The position numbers were made by a program, and so were the translations under genes. From JACCZX01 sp963801035 (GTDB taxonomy: Bacteria > Pseudomonadota > Gammaproteobacteria > Burkholderiales > Burkholderiaceae_F), in contig CAWDDF010000009.1 in the NCBI GenBank assembly GCA_963801035.1, positions 124,001 to 188,000 of the forward strand: a stretch of DNA of 64,000 nucleotides. The letters are read 5' to 3'. How positions within the stretch are numbered: position 1 is the first letter of the stretch; each line of letters begins with the position of its first letter. This document shows, piece by piece, positions 33,029-43,755 of the stretch. A model generated the notes under the pieces. It saw only the letters and a list, made by a program, of their open reading frames with translations, searched no databases and was not told where the DNA came from.

Positions 33029-35198
33029 TCAGCGCGGAACGCCGCGCACTTCAACCGACGCCTGTGCCAGCAGCACGCCGTCCACCGTTTCCAGCCGAAT
33101 CTGATGACGGCCGGGCGGAGGTAGGCGAACCATCGCCTCCCGGACACCGCACGGCGCGAGCGATTGCATCCCGAGTTTCAGGCACACACGCGTTGCGTGC
33201 GGTGCATCGGCCCGCACCAACATGGATTGGCGTGCCGCTGGAATATCGGGGTCGGGTGCAATCACAGTCCCGTCTGCAGGCGTAACGACGCGTGGTGCAG
33301 CCTCTGCTGTGGGCATGGTGATCGTCGTAACGCTTGTCGCCGACCCGCCATTCGACTCAGTGCCCGCAATGAACCACTCGCGGCGTGCCGGTTCCACTGC
33401 GGGTGCGAAGACAACGTCGCGCTGCACGACACCGCCCGGAACACTCGTTGCACGGCTCGGCTGACCAGCATGCAGATGATCGACGATCTCGCGCCAGATC
33501 GGCGCCGCGCCGGTGACGCCCGACACATCCCACATCGGCAGCGCCGGAAAAATTTCCGACCCATACACCCACCGTGTACCGGTCGGTATAGCCGATCGCC
33601 CAGTTGTCGCGCATGCCTTTGCTGGTGCCGGTTTTCACTGCGGCCCATGAGCGCGTCGACAACGGGCTTGCGAGCCCGAACGTCGCTGCACGCGCAGCCG
33701 AATCGGCCAGGATGTCGGACACGATGAAGCTCGCCTCGGCGGAAAGCACGCGAACCGCGTCGCCACCATCGCCGCTGCCTCTTTCGATCTGCAAGTGAGC
33801 CGGTGACCAGACGCCAGCCATTGGCGAGTGCGCGATACGCGTTGGTAAGCGCGAGCAAGCTCGTATCGCCGCCGCCGAGTGCGAGTCCGTAGCCGTAGTA
33901 CTCCCCATCGTGCTTGACGCTCGACATTCCGAAGGCCTGCAGGGTTTGTCGGAAGCGCTCCAGACCTACCAGCTGCAGCGTCCGCACCGCGGGAACGTTC
34001 AGTGATGCAGCCAGCGCGGAACGGACCGACACCGCGCCTTTGAAGTCGCGCTCGTAATTTTGCGGAACATACAAACCGCTTGGCGTGGTCAATGCGAGCG
34101 GCGCGTCATCGAGCAACGACGCGGCGGTCAACCAGCGCTGCTCGATCGCAACGCCGTACAGGAACGGCTTCAATGTGGAACCGGGTTGTCTGAGCGCAGC
34201 GGCACCGTCGACCGCGGCAGCGCCCGACAAATCGCCGCTCGAGCCGACGTACGCCAGCACGTCACCGGTCGCGTTATCGAGCACGATCACGGCCCCGTCC
34301 TCGACGTTGCGCTCGGAAAGCGATGCGAGCCGATTGCGCAGCGTCTCCGCCGCAAAGCGCTGCAGCGGCGCATCGAGCGTCGAGCGCACCGACGTGCCGG
34401 CGCGCGTCAACAATCGGCGCGCCAGATGCGGCGCCTCATCCAGCCCGCTCATCGCGAGCGGGTAGGAAGGCAGCGTCGACGCGGCCAACTCGGCGCGCAT
34501 GCACTCTTCGGCTCGATCCATCTTGTTCATCACCGCGCACGCGCGGCGCGCGACGACTGAGCGCGAGGCCGACGGGCTGCGCACCAACGCTGCAATCACC
34601 GCGCTTTCCGCTTCGTCGAACGCGTCAGGCGCATGGCCGAAAAGACCCAGCGATGCGGCGCGGATTCCGACCAGTTCGCCGCGCAGCGGCACCAGGTTCA
34701 AATACGCCTCGATGATTTGCTGCTTTGACCAACGATGCTCGAGCGCAACCGCGTAGCGGAATTGCGCGAGCTTCTCGTCGAGCGAGCGACGGCCGAATCG
34801 ATCGCCTTCAATCATCAACCCCGCGAGCTGCATCGTGATTGTGCTGGCGCCGCGTCCGCGGCCATTACCGAATTGATCAATGAAGGCGGACAAACCACTC
34901 GCCGGATCGAAACCGAAGTGCCACCAGAAGCGGTGATCTTCGGCAGCCACAACCGCGCGCACCAGCGACGGCGAAATCGAGTCCAGCGCAGTCCATTCGA
35001 GCTGGCGCCGCGTCATGTCCACACGCAAGCGCTGCAGCGGCTCACCGTTGCGCGAGAGCAGCGTCGACTCGGAGCCCAGCGTGCTCGTGCGAAGCTCGTC
35101 GAAGGTCGGCGTCGGCGTCAGCGCCGCGATCAGCGCCAGTCGAAAGCGACAATGCGCCGACGGTTGCGACGACGGCAACCAGTACCTTTGCGCATCAT
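33029..35198 (-). pseudogene. pbpC: Penicillin-binding protein 1C gene with four frame breaks
   Basis: Bifunctional peptidoglycan synthase of 721 residues when four single bases are removed. The breaks lie near 35185, 35140, 33795 and 33548. ATG 35198 overlaps the macroglobulin stop (ATGATG). Reconstructed parts, in order: an anchor helix (VLVAVVATVGALSLSLALIAAL), a glycosyltransferase with AAEDHRFWWHFGFDP, GASTITMQLAG and RSLDEKLAQFRYAVALE, a transpeptidase with GSTLKPF (SxxK), SLN and KTGTS, then a BiPBP_C tail. Exact cured length is 722 codons. As read, the KTGTS part is out of frame, so the raw ORF would be inactive. Confidence 0.88.
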
Positions 35199-38100
35199 GG
35201 CCGCACCTCGATCGAAGCAACGGGTAGTTCGGCGAACGACTCGGGCGCGTACATCGCCTCAACCCGGGTCGGCGGCATAGTGAACGCGCCGGCATTGTTG
35301 AGTCGCACGGTGTATTCGACTTTCAGCTTGCCCTTCGGCACGTAGCGGTAGTACGCACGAAAGCCGTCGAATGCGCGCTCTTCGTACGCCGGCCATGCCA
35401 TGCCGTCACGTCGCTCGTTGGACGCGAGCTGCCGCGAATCGCCACCGAGGCCGCTGCCGAGCACTGCTGCACCGGCCGGAATCGGATCGCTGATGACGAC
35501 CCATGTCATGTCCGCCTGCGCGTCGACCTCCAGCGTGACGCGGTAAACGTCACCGCGCGTCCACACGTTTGCGTTCTTCTGGTCGATCGGCGTCACGCTG
35601 CGCTTGACCTGGTAGCCGGCGAACAGCGGCTTGTCCAGCGGCAACGCTGCGCGCGACGTCACGAATGCCCACGGTCGACCCGAGCCCTCATGCAGCATCG
35701 ATAGCTGTTCAACGCTCGCCGGCCAGGCGAACTGCGTTTCGACACCTGCGCCGGTCGGCGTGCCTTTGGTTGGATCGTTGGTCACGCGCGTCTGCGCCGT
35801 TTTCCAATCGAGTGGGTGCGGATCATCACCGACGCTTATGACGCTGCGGCCAGTGACCGCCTCATTCTCGAAGCGCGACTGGAATCGGCGCAATGCGAGC
35901 ACGCCCCATGCATTGGCAAGCGTTGTGTTCCACTTGCCGGCCTGCTGCCGCGACAGCGCGCCACGCGCCATGCGTGGCATTTCATCTTTGAACGATGGAT
36001 CGTCGCTCAGCAAAGCCAGCGCCCGCACCGCGTTCCGGTCGGGAGAGACCATCAGCCACCACAGGTAGTCCGACTTCTCGGTCGAGAACACGAGCGTCGT
36101 ACCGGAAAACGTCATGCGCGAGCGAAGGATCTGCTGCGCCTCCGCCAGACGCTCGTTGCGCTTCGGAACCGTCTGCAGTCTCTTCACAAGCGACATCCAG
36201 TCGAGTACTGCTGACGTCGGCCACAAATTGGGTGCGATTTCGATCGACTCCAGCATGCGCGGCTCGGCCTTGCCGTAGCGAGCAAGCGCGTCGATTGCCG
36301 CGACCTTGCGAATCGCGAGGTCCGCGGTCGGCAACGCGGTGTACCGCACGACGCGCCCAGCGATGAAGTCCGTCAGACCGCGCAACATGCGCTCGCGTGC
36401 GGCTTCCGGGATTTCGTACCCCGCTTCGTGCGCAATCGTCAGCAAATAAGCCGTCAGCGTGTCGTCGCCGTCGTTCCACGGGCTCGGGAAGAATTTGGCC
36501 AGGCCGTCGCGATCGAGCAGCGCAGGCAGGCTGTCCATTACGCGCTGCCAGCGCGTCGGATCTTCGAGCGCTATCGCAACCGACGCCCGCTGCTCGAGAC
36601 ATGTAAATGGATACGCGGCCATCCACTGCTTGATTGTTTCAGCACTGCCGCCCAGCGAACGAGCGAGCCTGACCTCCACGCCGCCGCGGCCGGCGATCGC
36701 GCCTTTCGGCAACTCGACTGGAAAGCTCGCTGCCTTCGCTGGCTCGAGCTGCAGCAATGTTTGTTGATAGACCCGCACCGGGACTGCGACGCCTACGACC
36801 TGCGAAATCTTGACCGTGTCGGATGCCGATGCGTTCGATTCACGCGCGGTGATCTGCCATTGCAGCTGCTTGACGCCGTATGGAACCTGCGCCGGCAACG
36901 AAATGGTTTGTGCGCCACCGGCTGCGAGAGACAGCGTGCTTGGCGGCAACTTCGTACCCGTTGCACCGTCACTGTTCATTGCTGCGTTGACGATCAGCTC
37001 GAGCGGACGATCGGCGCCGTTGCGCACTGTCACCTGCGCATCGAAGCGATCGCCTTCACGCACGAACGGCGGCAGGCCGGCGAATAGCATCACATCCTGC
37101 GTGGTGCGAATCGCGGCGCCGCCGGAGCCGAAGCGAGACTCGCCTGACGTGGTGTTTGCAATGGCTTCGATGCGGAACGACGTCAGCGAATCATTCAGCG
37201 GCACTTCAACGCGCGCGCGACCATTCTCATCGAGCGTGACGCGCGGGTTCCACATCAGCAACGTATCGAACAGCTCACGCGCATTTTCGCCACCACCGCC
37301 ACCGCCTGCAGCCAAGGCCTTCTTGCCGAAGTGCCGCTTGCCGATCACCTGTGACTGCGCGGTCGACGTTTCGACTTCGATCGGCCGCCGCTGCATCATT
37401 GCGCCAAGCAGATCCCACGAGCGATTCGATGCTAGAGCGAGCAATCCTTCGTCGACCGCCGCAACCGCGAGCTCTGCATTGGCCATCGGCTTGCCGCTCG
37501 GATCGGTGACTGTGATCAGCACGGCCGCACGATCGCGCACTTTGTAGACCGGCTTCTCGGGCTCAACCTTGACGCGCAGCTCGTACGCCTTCCAGCCGAC
37601 CTTGACCTGCGCCATGCCAAGCCGGTAAGAAGGCTTGGTCAGATCGACCAGCGCGGTCGGGCGTGTGTCGCGCTCGACAGGTACTTCGTCGACGAGCCCG
37701 ACGAACTTCGCCGCGCGATAGATCATTCGCCGCAACCACGCAAAGCGGCCCGGCACTTCCGGTTCAATCCGGCCGCGAATGACGAGCGCCGATACGTAGG
37801 CATTTGGCCCGTAGTGACCCAGCATCGGGACGTCGATGTACGGCGACTTCGAATCGATCGTCACCACGCGTGATTCGAGAAGGCCTTCGCGCTCGACCGT
37901 GATCAGCGCGGTGGCGGTGCGATACGGCATGCGCACTTCATAGCGCGCGGTCTCGCCAGGCTCATACGAGCGCTTGTCTGCAATCAAATCGATGCGGTCG
38001 CTTTGGCCGGCCTCGAACCAGCTGTCGTCACTGCCTGCGACATACACATCATGCGTCGCAATCGCCGCATTACCTTGTGCGTCGTCGGTGCGTGCAACCA

Positions 38101-41083
38101 GAATGAGGTCACCGCTTGCCGGCGCCGATCCTGAACACAGCACGAGACCACGTGTGTCGCTGCTGCCGCGACATATCTGCTTCAATCGCTTGATCTCTAC
38201 CGTTTGCTCATACGCGTAAAAGCCACCGAGCAGCCGCTTGCGGTACGCAAAGCGCGTGCGGCTGTAGGCATCGACGCTGACATCCTTGCCGGCCTGCGGC
38301 TTGCCGGCGTGGTCGAGCACGACGGCTTTGAAACGAAGTGAATCACGCTTGAAGAAGCTGCCGTCGGGTGCAATACCAACAACCAGCGCGGAAGGTGTCA
38401 GCAGCGTTTGCGTGAACGCAGTAAGAATCTGCCCGTTTGGATCGGCGTATTCCATTTCGACTTCGAGCGCACGCGTCTGCAGCGTCTTCTCGGGCGTCGA
38501 TAGCTTGTCGAACACCACGCGCGCTCCGCCGTTTGCGTCAAGCGATACGTCTTGCACGCGTGCGGCACCGCCGGTGGCTTCTGGTTCGTCCTGTGCGGAC
38601 TCGTCATACGGCGCCTCGGCCTCGATACCGACCTTTGGCACTGCACCGCCGAAGCTGAACTCGTCGTAGTCCGGAAACGATTGGGAACTCGGCACGATGC
38701 GGCTTCGGAACTTAACCGGCGCGCCTGCGGCCGGACCGCCCGACAGGTAACTCAACTGCGCGTCGATCGAGACCTGGCTCGCATTGACGACTGACTTCGA
38801 TGGCGGCTTAAGCACCGCCTTCATCAGTGGCACACGAAACTGTTCGACGCGAAACGATCCGCTTTGCAAGCGCTGCGCGCGGCCGCGCTCAGGATCCATG
38901 AACAGAACCGAGTATTCGCCGAGCTTCGCGTCCTTCGGAATATTCCACGTGCTCAGCGCAGTGCCGTTGGTCCAAGTGACGGATAGTTCGAAGCGCTGTC
39001 CGCTGCCGGAGTGGATCAACTGCAGCTGGCGCGGCAGGTAGCGCGTCTCGACCGCAGCAAAGCCGGTGCCCACTCGACGCCGAATCACGTGCTTCATCGA
39101 CACGGTTTCACCGGCGCGGAACAATGCGCGATCAAACACCGTGTGCGCGATGACGGGCTCCGCACTTGAACCGCCGCCGAGATTGAATTGCCACGGTCGA
39201 ATGCCTTCATTCCAGCTCGTCAACATCAACGACATGTCTCCGTCGATGCGCGCGCTGACCAGATAAGCATTGGGAGCGTGCGGGCAGTCCTGCCAGCGGT
39301 TTTGCCGCGGCAGCTCGCGGTCGACTCGTGCGATGCCGCTTGCGTCAGTCGCGCCATCCCACCAACGCTTGCCGAGACAGTCGGTGATGCGAACTTGGGC
39401 TCCTGCAACGGGCTTACCGTCATCGAGTCGCGTCACCCAGGCGAGCGACGATTCGCGCCCGTGCTTGAAGTGCACAGCGAGATTAGTGACGAGTGCGCCG
39501 CCGGAGACGTAGTACGGTTTGTCTTCGGCATGCAGCGCCTGTCCGAGACGCGTACTTGCGATCTCGACCGCATATAACCCGGGTTGCGGCAAAGGGATAC
39601 CGATCACCTGCATCGCCATCTTCGGTTCGGCGCGTGGGATATCGATCGGCTGCGACGCTACCCGTTCGGCATCCGACAGCATCGGCACGGTGCCGGGCTT
39701 CAAGTACTCGCCGTTGCGGCGCCGAATGTCCTCTTCGGGCTCGCGCAGTAAGCGGCGCATCCATTGAGCTAGCGCAGTGTCGTCATCGGTATCGACGCGT
39801 TTGATGCGTCCCTTTGCAGCAACCTTCGGCGCTTTGGCCACATCGAGCGCGTAGGCATTGAGCATCGGTTCGACGTTACGCACCGTAACCGGTAGCGCCG
39901 GCTGCGCATTGACTTCAAGAATTCCGAAGCGCGATGGAAATTTGACCAGCGGCGGATCGTCGTCGATGCGCACCTTCATCGGAAACGCCGAGGCATTTGC
40001 GAGAACGCGGCCGGCGTCATCCTTTAAATCCGCAGGCAGCACGACAGTCGCTTCGCTGCGCTCCGCGAAGGGCCCCCTGAACTCGATGGTGTCGACGCTG
40101 GCGACATTCGGATCGATCGTCGCGCGATGCACCTGACCGTCCGCTGCGCGCAATTCAATCTTCGATGCAACCCCGCGCGCAACCGGCGCAGTGAATTCGA
40201 GCTGCACCGGCAACACAGGAATACAACCGGCGTTCGCGTTGACACGCTGACACGTGAAGCGCGCAGAAAATTGTGGCCGTACCTGATACGGCAGTGTTTG
40301 CACTTCGGTGGTCGCGATGCCGTTTGCGGTCTTGATGCCCGCGCCCCAGATGAGCCGAACATTCGCACCCGCCGGCAGCGGCCGGCCGCAGCTGGCGACA
40401 AGGATCGGCGCATCGACCAGGCGAACGTCTTTGACCGACGCCACACCACGATGGCCGCGCTTGAAGATAACGTCGAACAAGACGCGTGCGCGATTTTTCT
40501 GCTCGGCCAGGATGCGCTCGCGCTCCTTGCCTTCAATGATGTTCAGCGCCAATCGCTCGCCGATGCCATTGACCGCGCAATACGCGTTCGCGCGCACGCT
40601 CGCCAGATCGGCATGCGCGTCAAGCGCGAGCAGAAAGACCTGCGCTTCGTCGATACGCTCTTCGCCTTCGTCAGGCCATGCGCCGCGAATCGATGGGCCG
40701 CCGGTCGAAAATCGGAATGTCTGCGCCGTGACTTCAGCGCCGGCGAAGGTCTTCAGTCCGGTCTTCGTCTTAAAGCTGCACTCGATCCCGGCCGGCAGAT
40801 CCTGATCGAAGTCATACAGCCAATTGCGCGCATCGGCCCATCGTCCACGACCTTTGACGAATGTGTTGGCCCCCGCGCCGATCGCTGGGCACTCGATATC
40901 GAATGGCGCTTCACTGCGCGGATCGCCGAAGCTCACCATTGGCTGCGAGAAGCGCGCGACGACCTGTCGTACATCCTTGATCTGCCCTTGCGGGCTGAAC
41001 GACTCGACTTTCGCTGCATCCTGCGCGGCTACTGCCGCGGCCAGCGACAGCATGACCCCAAGGACCAACGTACGAATTTGCAT
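35195..41083 (-). CDS. Alpha-2-macroglobulin-like protein with thioester (YfhM-type)
   Basis: A 1,962-residue periplasmic protein with signal peptide MQIRTLVLGVMLSLAAAVAAQ, thought to trap proteases with a large MG-domain cage that helps protect the envelope. The thioester motif CLEQ lies in YPFTCLEQRASVAIALE, followed by the alpha-helical thioester domain. MG2/A2M regions precede it (TKPSYRLGMAQVKVGWKAYEL and NPRVTLDENGRARVEVPLNDSLTSFRIEAIA). It is longer than E. coli YfhM (about 1,650). ATG 41083 has a GGAGAC ribosome site. It is coupled to pbpC by ATGA, the conserved yfhM-pbpC pair. Confidence 0.93.
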   Translation of the reverse strand: MQIRTLVLGVMLSLAAAVAAQDAAKVESFSPQGQIKDVRQVVARFSQPMVSFGDPRSEAPFDIECPAIGAGANTFVKGRGRWADARNWLYDFDQDLPAGIECSFKTKTGLKTFAGAEVTAQTFRFSTGGPSIRGAWPDEGEERIDEAQVFLLALDAHADLASVRANAYCAVNGIGERLALNIIEGKERERILAEQKNRARVLFDVIFKRGHRGVASVKDVRLVDAPILVASCGRPLPAGANVRLIWGAGIKTANGIATTEVQTLPYQVRPQFSARFTCQRVNANAGCIPVLPVQLEFTAPVARGVASKIELRAADGQVHRATIDPNVASVDTIEFRGPFAERSEATVVLPADLKDDAGRVLANASAFPMKVRIDDDPPLVKFPSRFGILEVNAQPALPVTVRNVEPMLNAYALDVAKAPKVAAKGRIKRVDTDDDTALAQWMRRLLREPEEDIRRRNGEYLKPGTVPMLSDAERVASQPIDIPRAEPKMAMQVIGIPLPQPGLYAVEIASTRLGQALHAEDKPYYVSGGALVTNLAVHFKHGRESSLAWVTRLDDGKPVAGAQVRITDCLGKRWWDGATDASGIARVDRELPRQNRWQDCPHAPNAYLVSARIDGDMSLMLTSWNEGIRPWQFNLGGGSSAEPVIAHTVFDRALFRAGETVSMKHVIRRRVGTGFAAVETRYLPRQLQLIHSGSGQRFELSVTWTNGTALSTWNIPKDAKLGEYSVLFMDPERGRAQRLQSGSFRVEQFRVPLMKAVLKPPSKSVVNASQVSIDAQLSYLSGGPAAGAPVKFRSRIVPSSQSFPDYDEFSFGGAVPKVGIEAEAPYDESAQDEPEATGGAARVQDVSLDANGGARVVFDKLSTPEKTLQTRALEVEMEYADPNGQILTAFTQTLLTPSALVVGIAPDGSFFKRDSLRFKAVVLDHAGKPQAGKDVSVDAYSRTRFAYRKRLLGGFYAYEQTVEIKRLKQICRGSSDTRGLVLCSGSAPASGDLILVARTDDAQGNAAIATHDVYVAGSDDSWFEAGQSDRIDLIADKRSYEPGETARYEVRMPYRTATALITVEREGLLESRVVTIDSKSPYIDVPMLGHYGPNAYVSALVIRGRIEPEVPGRFAWLRRMIYRAAKFVGLVDEVPVERDTRPTALVDLTKPSYRLGMAQVKVGWKAYELRVKVEPEKPVYKVRDRAAVLITVTDPSGKPMANAELAVAAVDEGLLALASNRSWDLLGAMMQRRPIEVETSTAQSQVIGKRHFGKKALAAGGGGGGENARELFDTLLMWNPRVTLDENGRARVEVPLNDSLTSFRIEAIANTTSGESRFGSGGAAIRTTQDVMLFAGLPPFVREGDRFDAQVTVRNGADRPLELIVNAAMNSDGATGTKLPPSTLSLAAGGAQTISLPAQVPYGVKQLQWQITARESNASASDTVKISQVVGVAVPVRVYQQTLLQLEPAKAASFPVELPKGAIAGRGGVEVRLARSLGGSAETIKQWMAAYPFTCLEQRASVAIALEDPTRWQRVMDSLPALLDRDGLAKFFPSPWNDGDDTLTAYLLTIAHEAGYEIPEAARERMLRGLTDFIAGRVVRYTALPTADLAIRKVAAIDALARYGKAEPRMLESIEIAPNLWPTSAVLDWMSLVKRLQTVPKRNERLAEAQQILRSRMTFSGTTLVFSTEKSDYLWWLMVSPDRNAVRALALLSDDPSFKDEMPRMARGALSRQQAGKWNTTLANAWGVLALRRFQSRFENEAVTGRSVISVGDDPHPLDWKTAQTRVTNDPTKGTPTGAGVETQFAWPASVEQLSMLHEGSGRPWAFVTSRAALPLDKPLFAGYQVKRSVTPIDQKNANVWTRGDVYRVTLEVDAQADMTWVVISDPIPAGAAVLGSGLGGDSRQLASNERRDGMAWPAYEERAFDGFRAYYRYVPKGKLKVEYTVRLNNAGAFTMPPTRVEAMYAPESFAELPVASIEVRP

Positions 41084-41163
41084 GGGCAAGTCTCCGAAGT
41101 GACGCCATTGTCCAGAGTGGAATGAAACACGTGTGAAGCGCGCGTGAAGTGCACAATTGCGAA

Positions 41164-42555
41164 ATGGGGCACAAGGACTCGAAGTCAGTTCAAGCTGCAC
41201 CGGCGGTGCTCGACCTGATCGGCAACACGCCGATGATTCAGGTGACGCGGCTCGACACCGGACCGTGCACGCTGTTCTTGAAGCTCGAGTCGCAGAATCC
41301 GGGTGGATCGATCAAGGACCGTATCGGCAGATCGATGATCGAGGGCGCCGAGCGGCGCGGTGACTTGAAGCCGGGTGGAACTGTGGTCGAGGCGACCGCC
41401 GGCAATACCGGCCTCGGTCTTGCGCTGGTCGCGCGTGCAAAAGGCTATCGCGTCGTGCTCGTGGTGCCCGACAAGATGTCGAGCGAAAAGGTGTTGCATC
41501 TGAAAGCGCTCGGCGCAGAAGTGAACCTGACGCGATCCGATGTCGGTAAAGGTCATCCCGAGTACTACCAGGACGCAGCGGCTCGGCTGGCCGCCGAAAT
41601 TCCCGGCGCGTTTTTCGCGAATCAGTTCGGCAACCCTGACAATCCGGACGCGCACGAACGAACCACCGGACCTGAGATCTGGCAGCAATGCGGTCACGAG
41701 CTTGACGCGATCGTCGTCGGTGTGGGGTCCGCGGGGACGATTACAGGACTGACGCGATATTTCAGAAGAATTGCGCCGGCCGTCGAGTTCGTTCTGGCCG
41801 ATCCCGTTGGATCGATTCTCGCCGACTACGTGAAGAGCGGCACGATCGGTGTTGCCGGGTCATGGGCGGTCGAAGGTATTGGCGAGGACTTCATACCGCC
41901 AATCGCCGATCTAAGCGGCGTCAAACACGCGTACTCGATCAGCGACGAAGAAAGCTTTGCAACCGCCCGCGAGCTGCTGCGCGCCGAAGGGATTTCGGGC
42001 GGCTCGTCGACCGGAACACTATTGGCGGCCGCGCTGCGATTCTGTCGCGAACAGAAAACGCCAAAGAGAGTCGTGAGTTTCGTCTGCGACACCGGGACAC
42101 GCTATCTGTCGAAGGTTTACAACGATCAATGGATGATCGACCAGGGGCTGCTGAAGCGGAAGAGGCTCGGTGACTTGCGAGACCTGATCGCGCGCCGCTT
42201 CGATGAAGGTGCCGTCGTCGCGGTCGGGCCGGACGACACGTTGATGACCGCATTTCAGCGGATGCGGCTGGCCGACGTTTCGCAGCTGCCGGTGCTCGAC
42301 AAGCAGCAGCTGCTGGGTGTAATCGACGAGTCGGACCTGCTGCTCACGGTGCACGATGACGCGGCGCGCTTTCATTCGCCGGTCAGCGGAGCGATGACGA
42401 AAAAGCTTGATACCGTGCGGCCCGATGCGAGCCTCGATGCGTTGCAAGCCATACTCGATCGTGGCCTGGTGGCAATCATCGCCGACGACAAGCAGTTTTA
42501 CGGGCTCGTCACGCGCTTCGATCTACTGAATCATCTGCGCAAGAAGCTGACATGA
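41164..42555 (+). CDS. Cystathionine beta-synthase with CBS domains
   Basis: PLP enzyme of 463 residues that condenses serine with homocysteine to cystathionine, or makes cysteine if it prefers O-acetylserine. The PLP Lys is in NPGGSIKDRIGRSMIEG (near 46), the phosphate loop is GVGSAGTITGLTR, and AEGISGGSSTGT closes the site. Two CBS domains occupy about 335-460 (VGPDDTLMTAFQRMRLADVSQLPV). I start at ATG 41164 (MGHKDSKS). It overlaps the next gene by ATGA at 42552-42555. Divergent from the macroglobulin gene. Confidence 0.92.
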   Translation: MGHKDSKSVQAAPAVLDLIGNTPMIQVTRLDTGPCTLFLKLESQNPGGSIKDRIGRSMIEGAERRGDLKPGGTVVEATAGNTGLGLALVARAKGYRVVLVVPDKMSSEKVLHLKALGAEVNLTRSDVGKGHPEYYQDAAARLAAEIPGAFFANQFGNPDNPDAHERTTGPEIWQQCGHELDAIVVGVGSAGTITGLTRYFRRIAPAVEFVLADPVGSILADYVKSGTIGVAGSWAVEGIGEDFIPPIADLSGVKHAYSISDEESFATARELLRAEGISGGSSTGTLLAAALRFCREQKTPKRVVSFVCDTGTRYLSKVYNDQWMIDQGLLKRKRLGDLRDLIARRFDEGAVVAVGPDDTLMTAFQRMRLADVSQLPVLDKQQLLGVIDESDLLLTVHDDAARFHSPVSGAMTKKLDTVRPDASLDALQAILDRGLVAIIADDKQFYGLVTRFDLLNHLRKKLT

Positions 42556-43743
42556 ACGAAAAGGTGAACAAACCCGCCGACAAAGCACGATTTTGCGACG
42601 CGCGTGATTCACGCCGGTCAATCGCCCGACCCATCGACCGGGGCAATCATGCCGCCGATCTACGCGACGTCGACGTTCGTGCAGCAGAGCCCCGGCGTAC
42701 ACAAGGGGCTCGACTACGGCCGATCGCACAACCCGACGCGCTGGGCGCTCGAACGGTGTGTGGCCGATCTGGAAAGCGGCGCACAGGCGTATGCGTTCGC
42801 ATCGGGCATGGCGGCGATTGCCACCGTGCTCGAGTGTCTAGACAGCGGGGCGCACATCGTTGCCGGCGACGACCTTTATGGCGGCACGTTTCGATTGTTC
42901 GAGCGGGTGCGCAAACGCAGTGCCGGGCACGCATTCACGTTTGTCGACATGTCGAATCTCGATCAGTTGACCGCCGCGCTGCGGCCCGAGACAAAAATGG
43001 TGTGGGTCGAAACGCCGAGCAACCCGCTGCTCAAGCTGGCGGATCTTGCAGCGATCGCGAAAATTTGCCGAGCACGCAACATCATCGCTGTCGCCGACAA
43101 TACGTTCGCGAGTCCCTGGGTGCAGCGTCCGCTCGAGTCCGGGTTCGACGTGGTCGTGCATTCAACGACGAAGTACCTGAACGGGCATTCGGACGTCATC
43201 GGTGGCGTCGCGATCATCGGCGATGAAGAGCGGCTCGCACCGATGCGCGAGCAGCTGAGTTTTCTGCAGAACGCGGTGGGTGCAATCGCGGGTCCGTTCG
43301 ATAGTTTTCTGACGCTGCGGGGAATCAAGACGCTCGCGCTACGCATGCAGCGTCATTGCGAAAACGCACTGGCGTTGGCTCAGTGGCTCGAAACGCAGCC
43401 GAAGGTCAAGCAGGTTCGGTATCCGGGGCTTGCATCACATCCACATCACGCACTCGCCCGCAGGCAGATGCACGGCTACGGCGGCATGATCTCAATCGAT
43501 CTCGCAGCGGATCTCGCCGGCACCCGACGATTCCTCGAACGTTGCGAAGTGTTTGCACTGGCTGAAAGCCTCGGCGGTGTCGAAAGCCTGATAGAGCACC
43601 CTTCGATCATGACGCACGCGACGATTCCGCCTGCGCAGCGTGCCCAACTCGGGATCGGCGATTCGCTGGTCAGGCTATCGGTCGGCGTCGAGAGCGTCGA
43701 CGATCTGAAACGCGATCTGAGTCGCGCGCTTGAAGCTACTTAG
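42552..43743 (+). CDS. Cystathionine gamma-synthase/lyase (N-terminal frame break)
   Basis: PLP enzyme of the Cys/Met family (about 396 residues after correction) acting in transsulfuration. The PLP lysine is in SGFDVVVHSTTKYLNGHSDVIGG. AYAFASGMAAIATVL and ADNTFASPWVQRPLE are family motifs. ATG 42552 overlaps the upstream stop (ATGA) and reads MNEKVNKPADK. The conserved N-terminus HDFATRVIHAGQSPDP is in the +1 frame and is joined by removing one base at 42582-42585 (AAAG). Without correction the first start in the main frame is GTG 42604, which would drop conserved residues. Context with cystathionine beta-synthase suggests reverse transsulfuration. Confidence 0.9.
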
Positions 43744-43755
43744 CGGGGACCGCTG

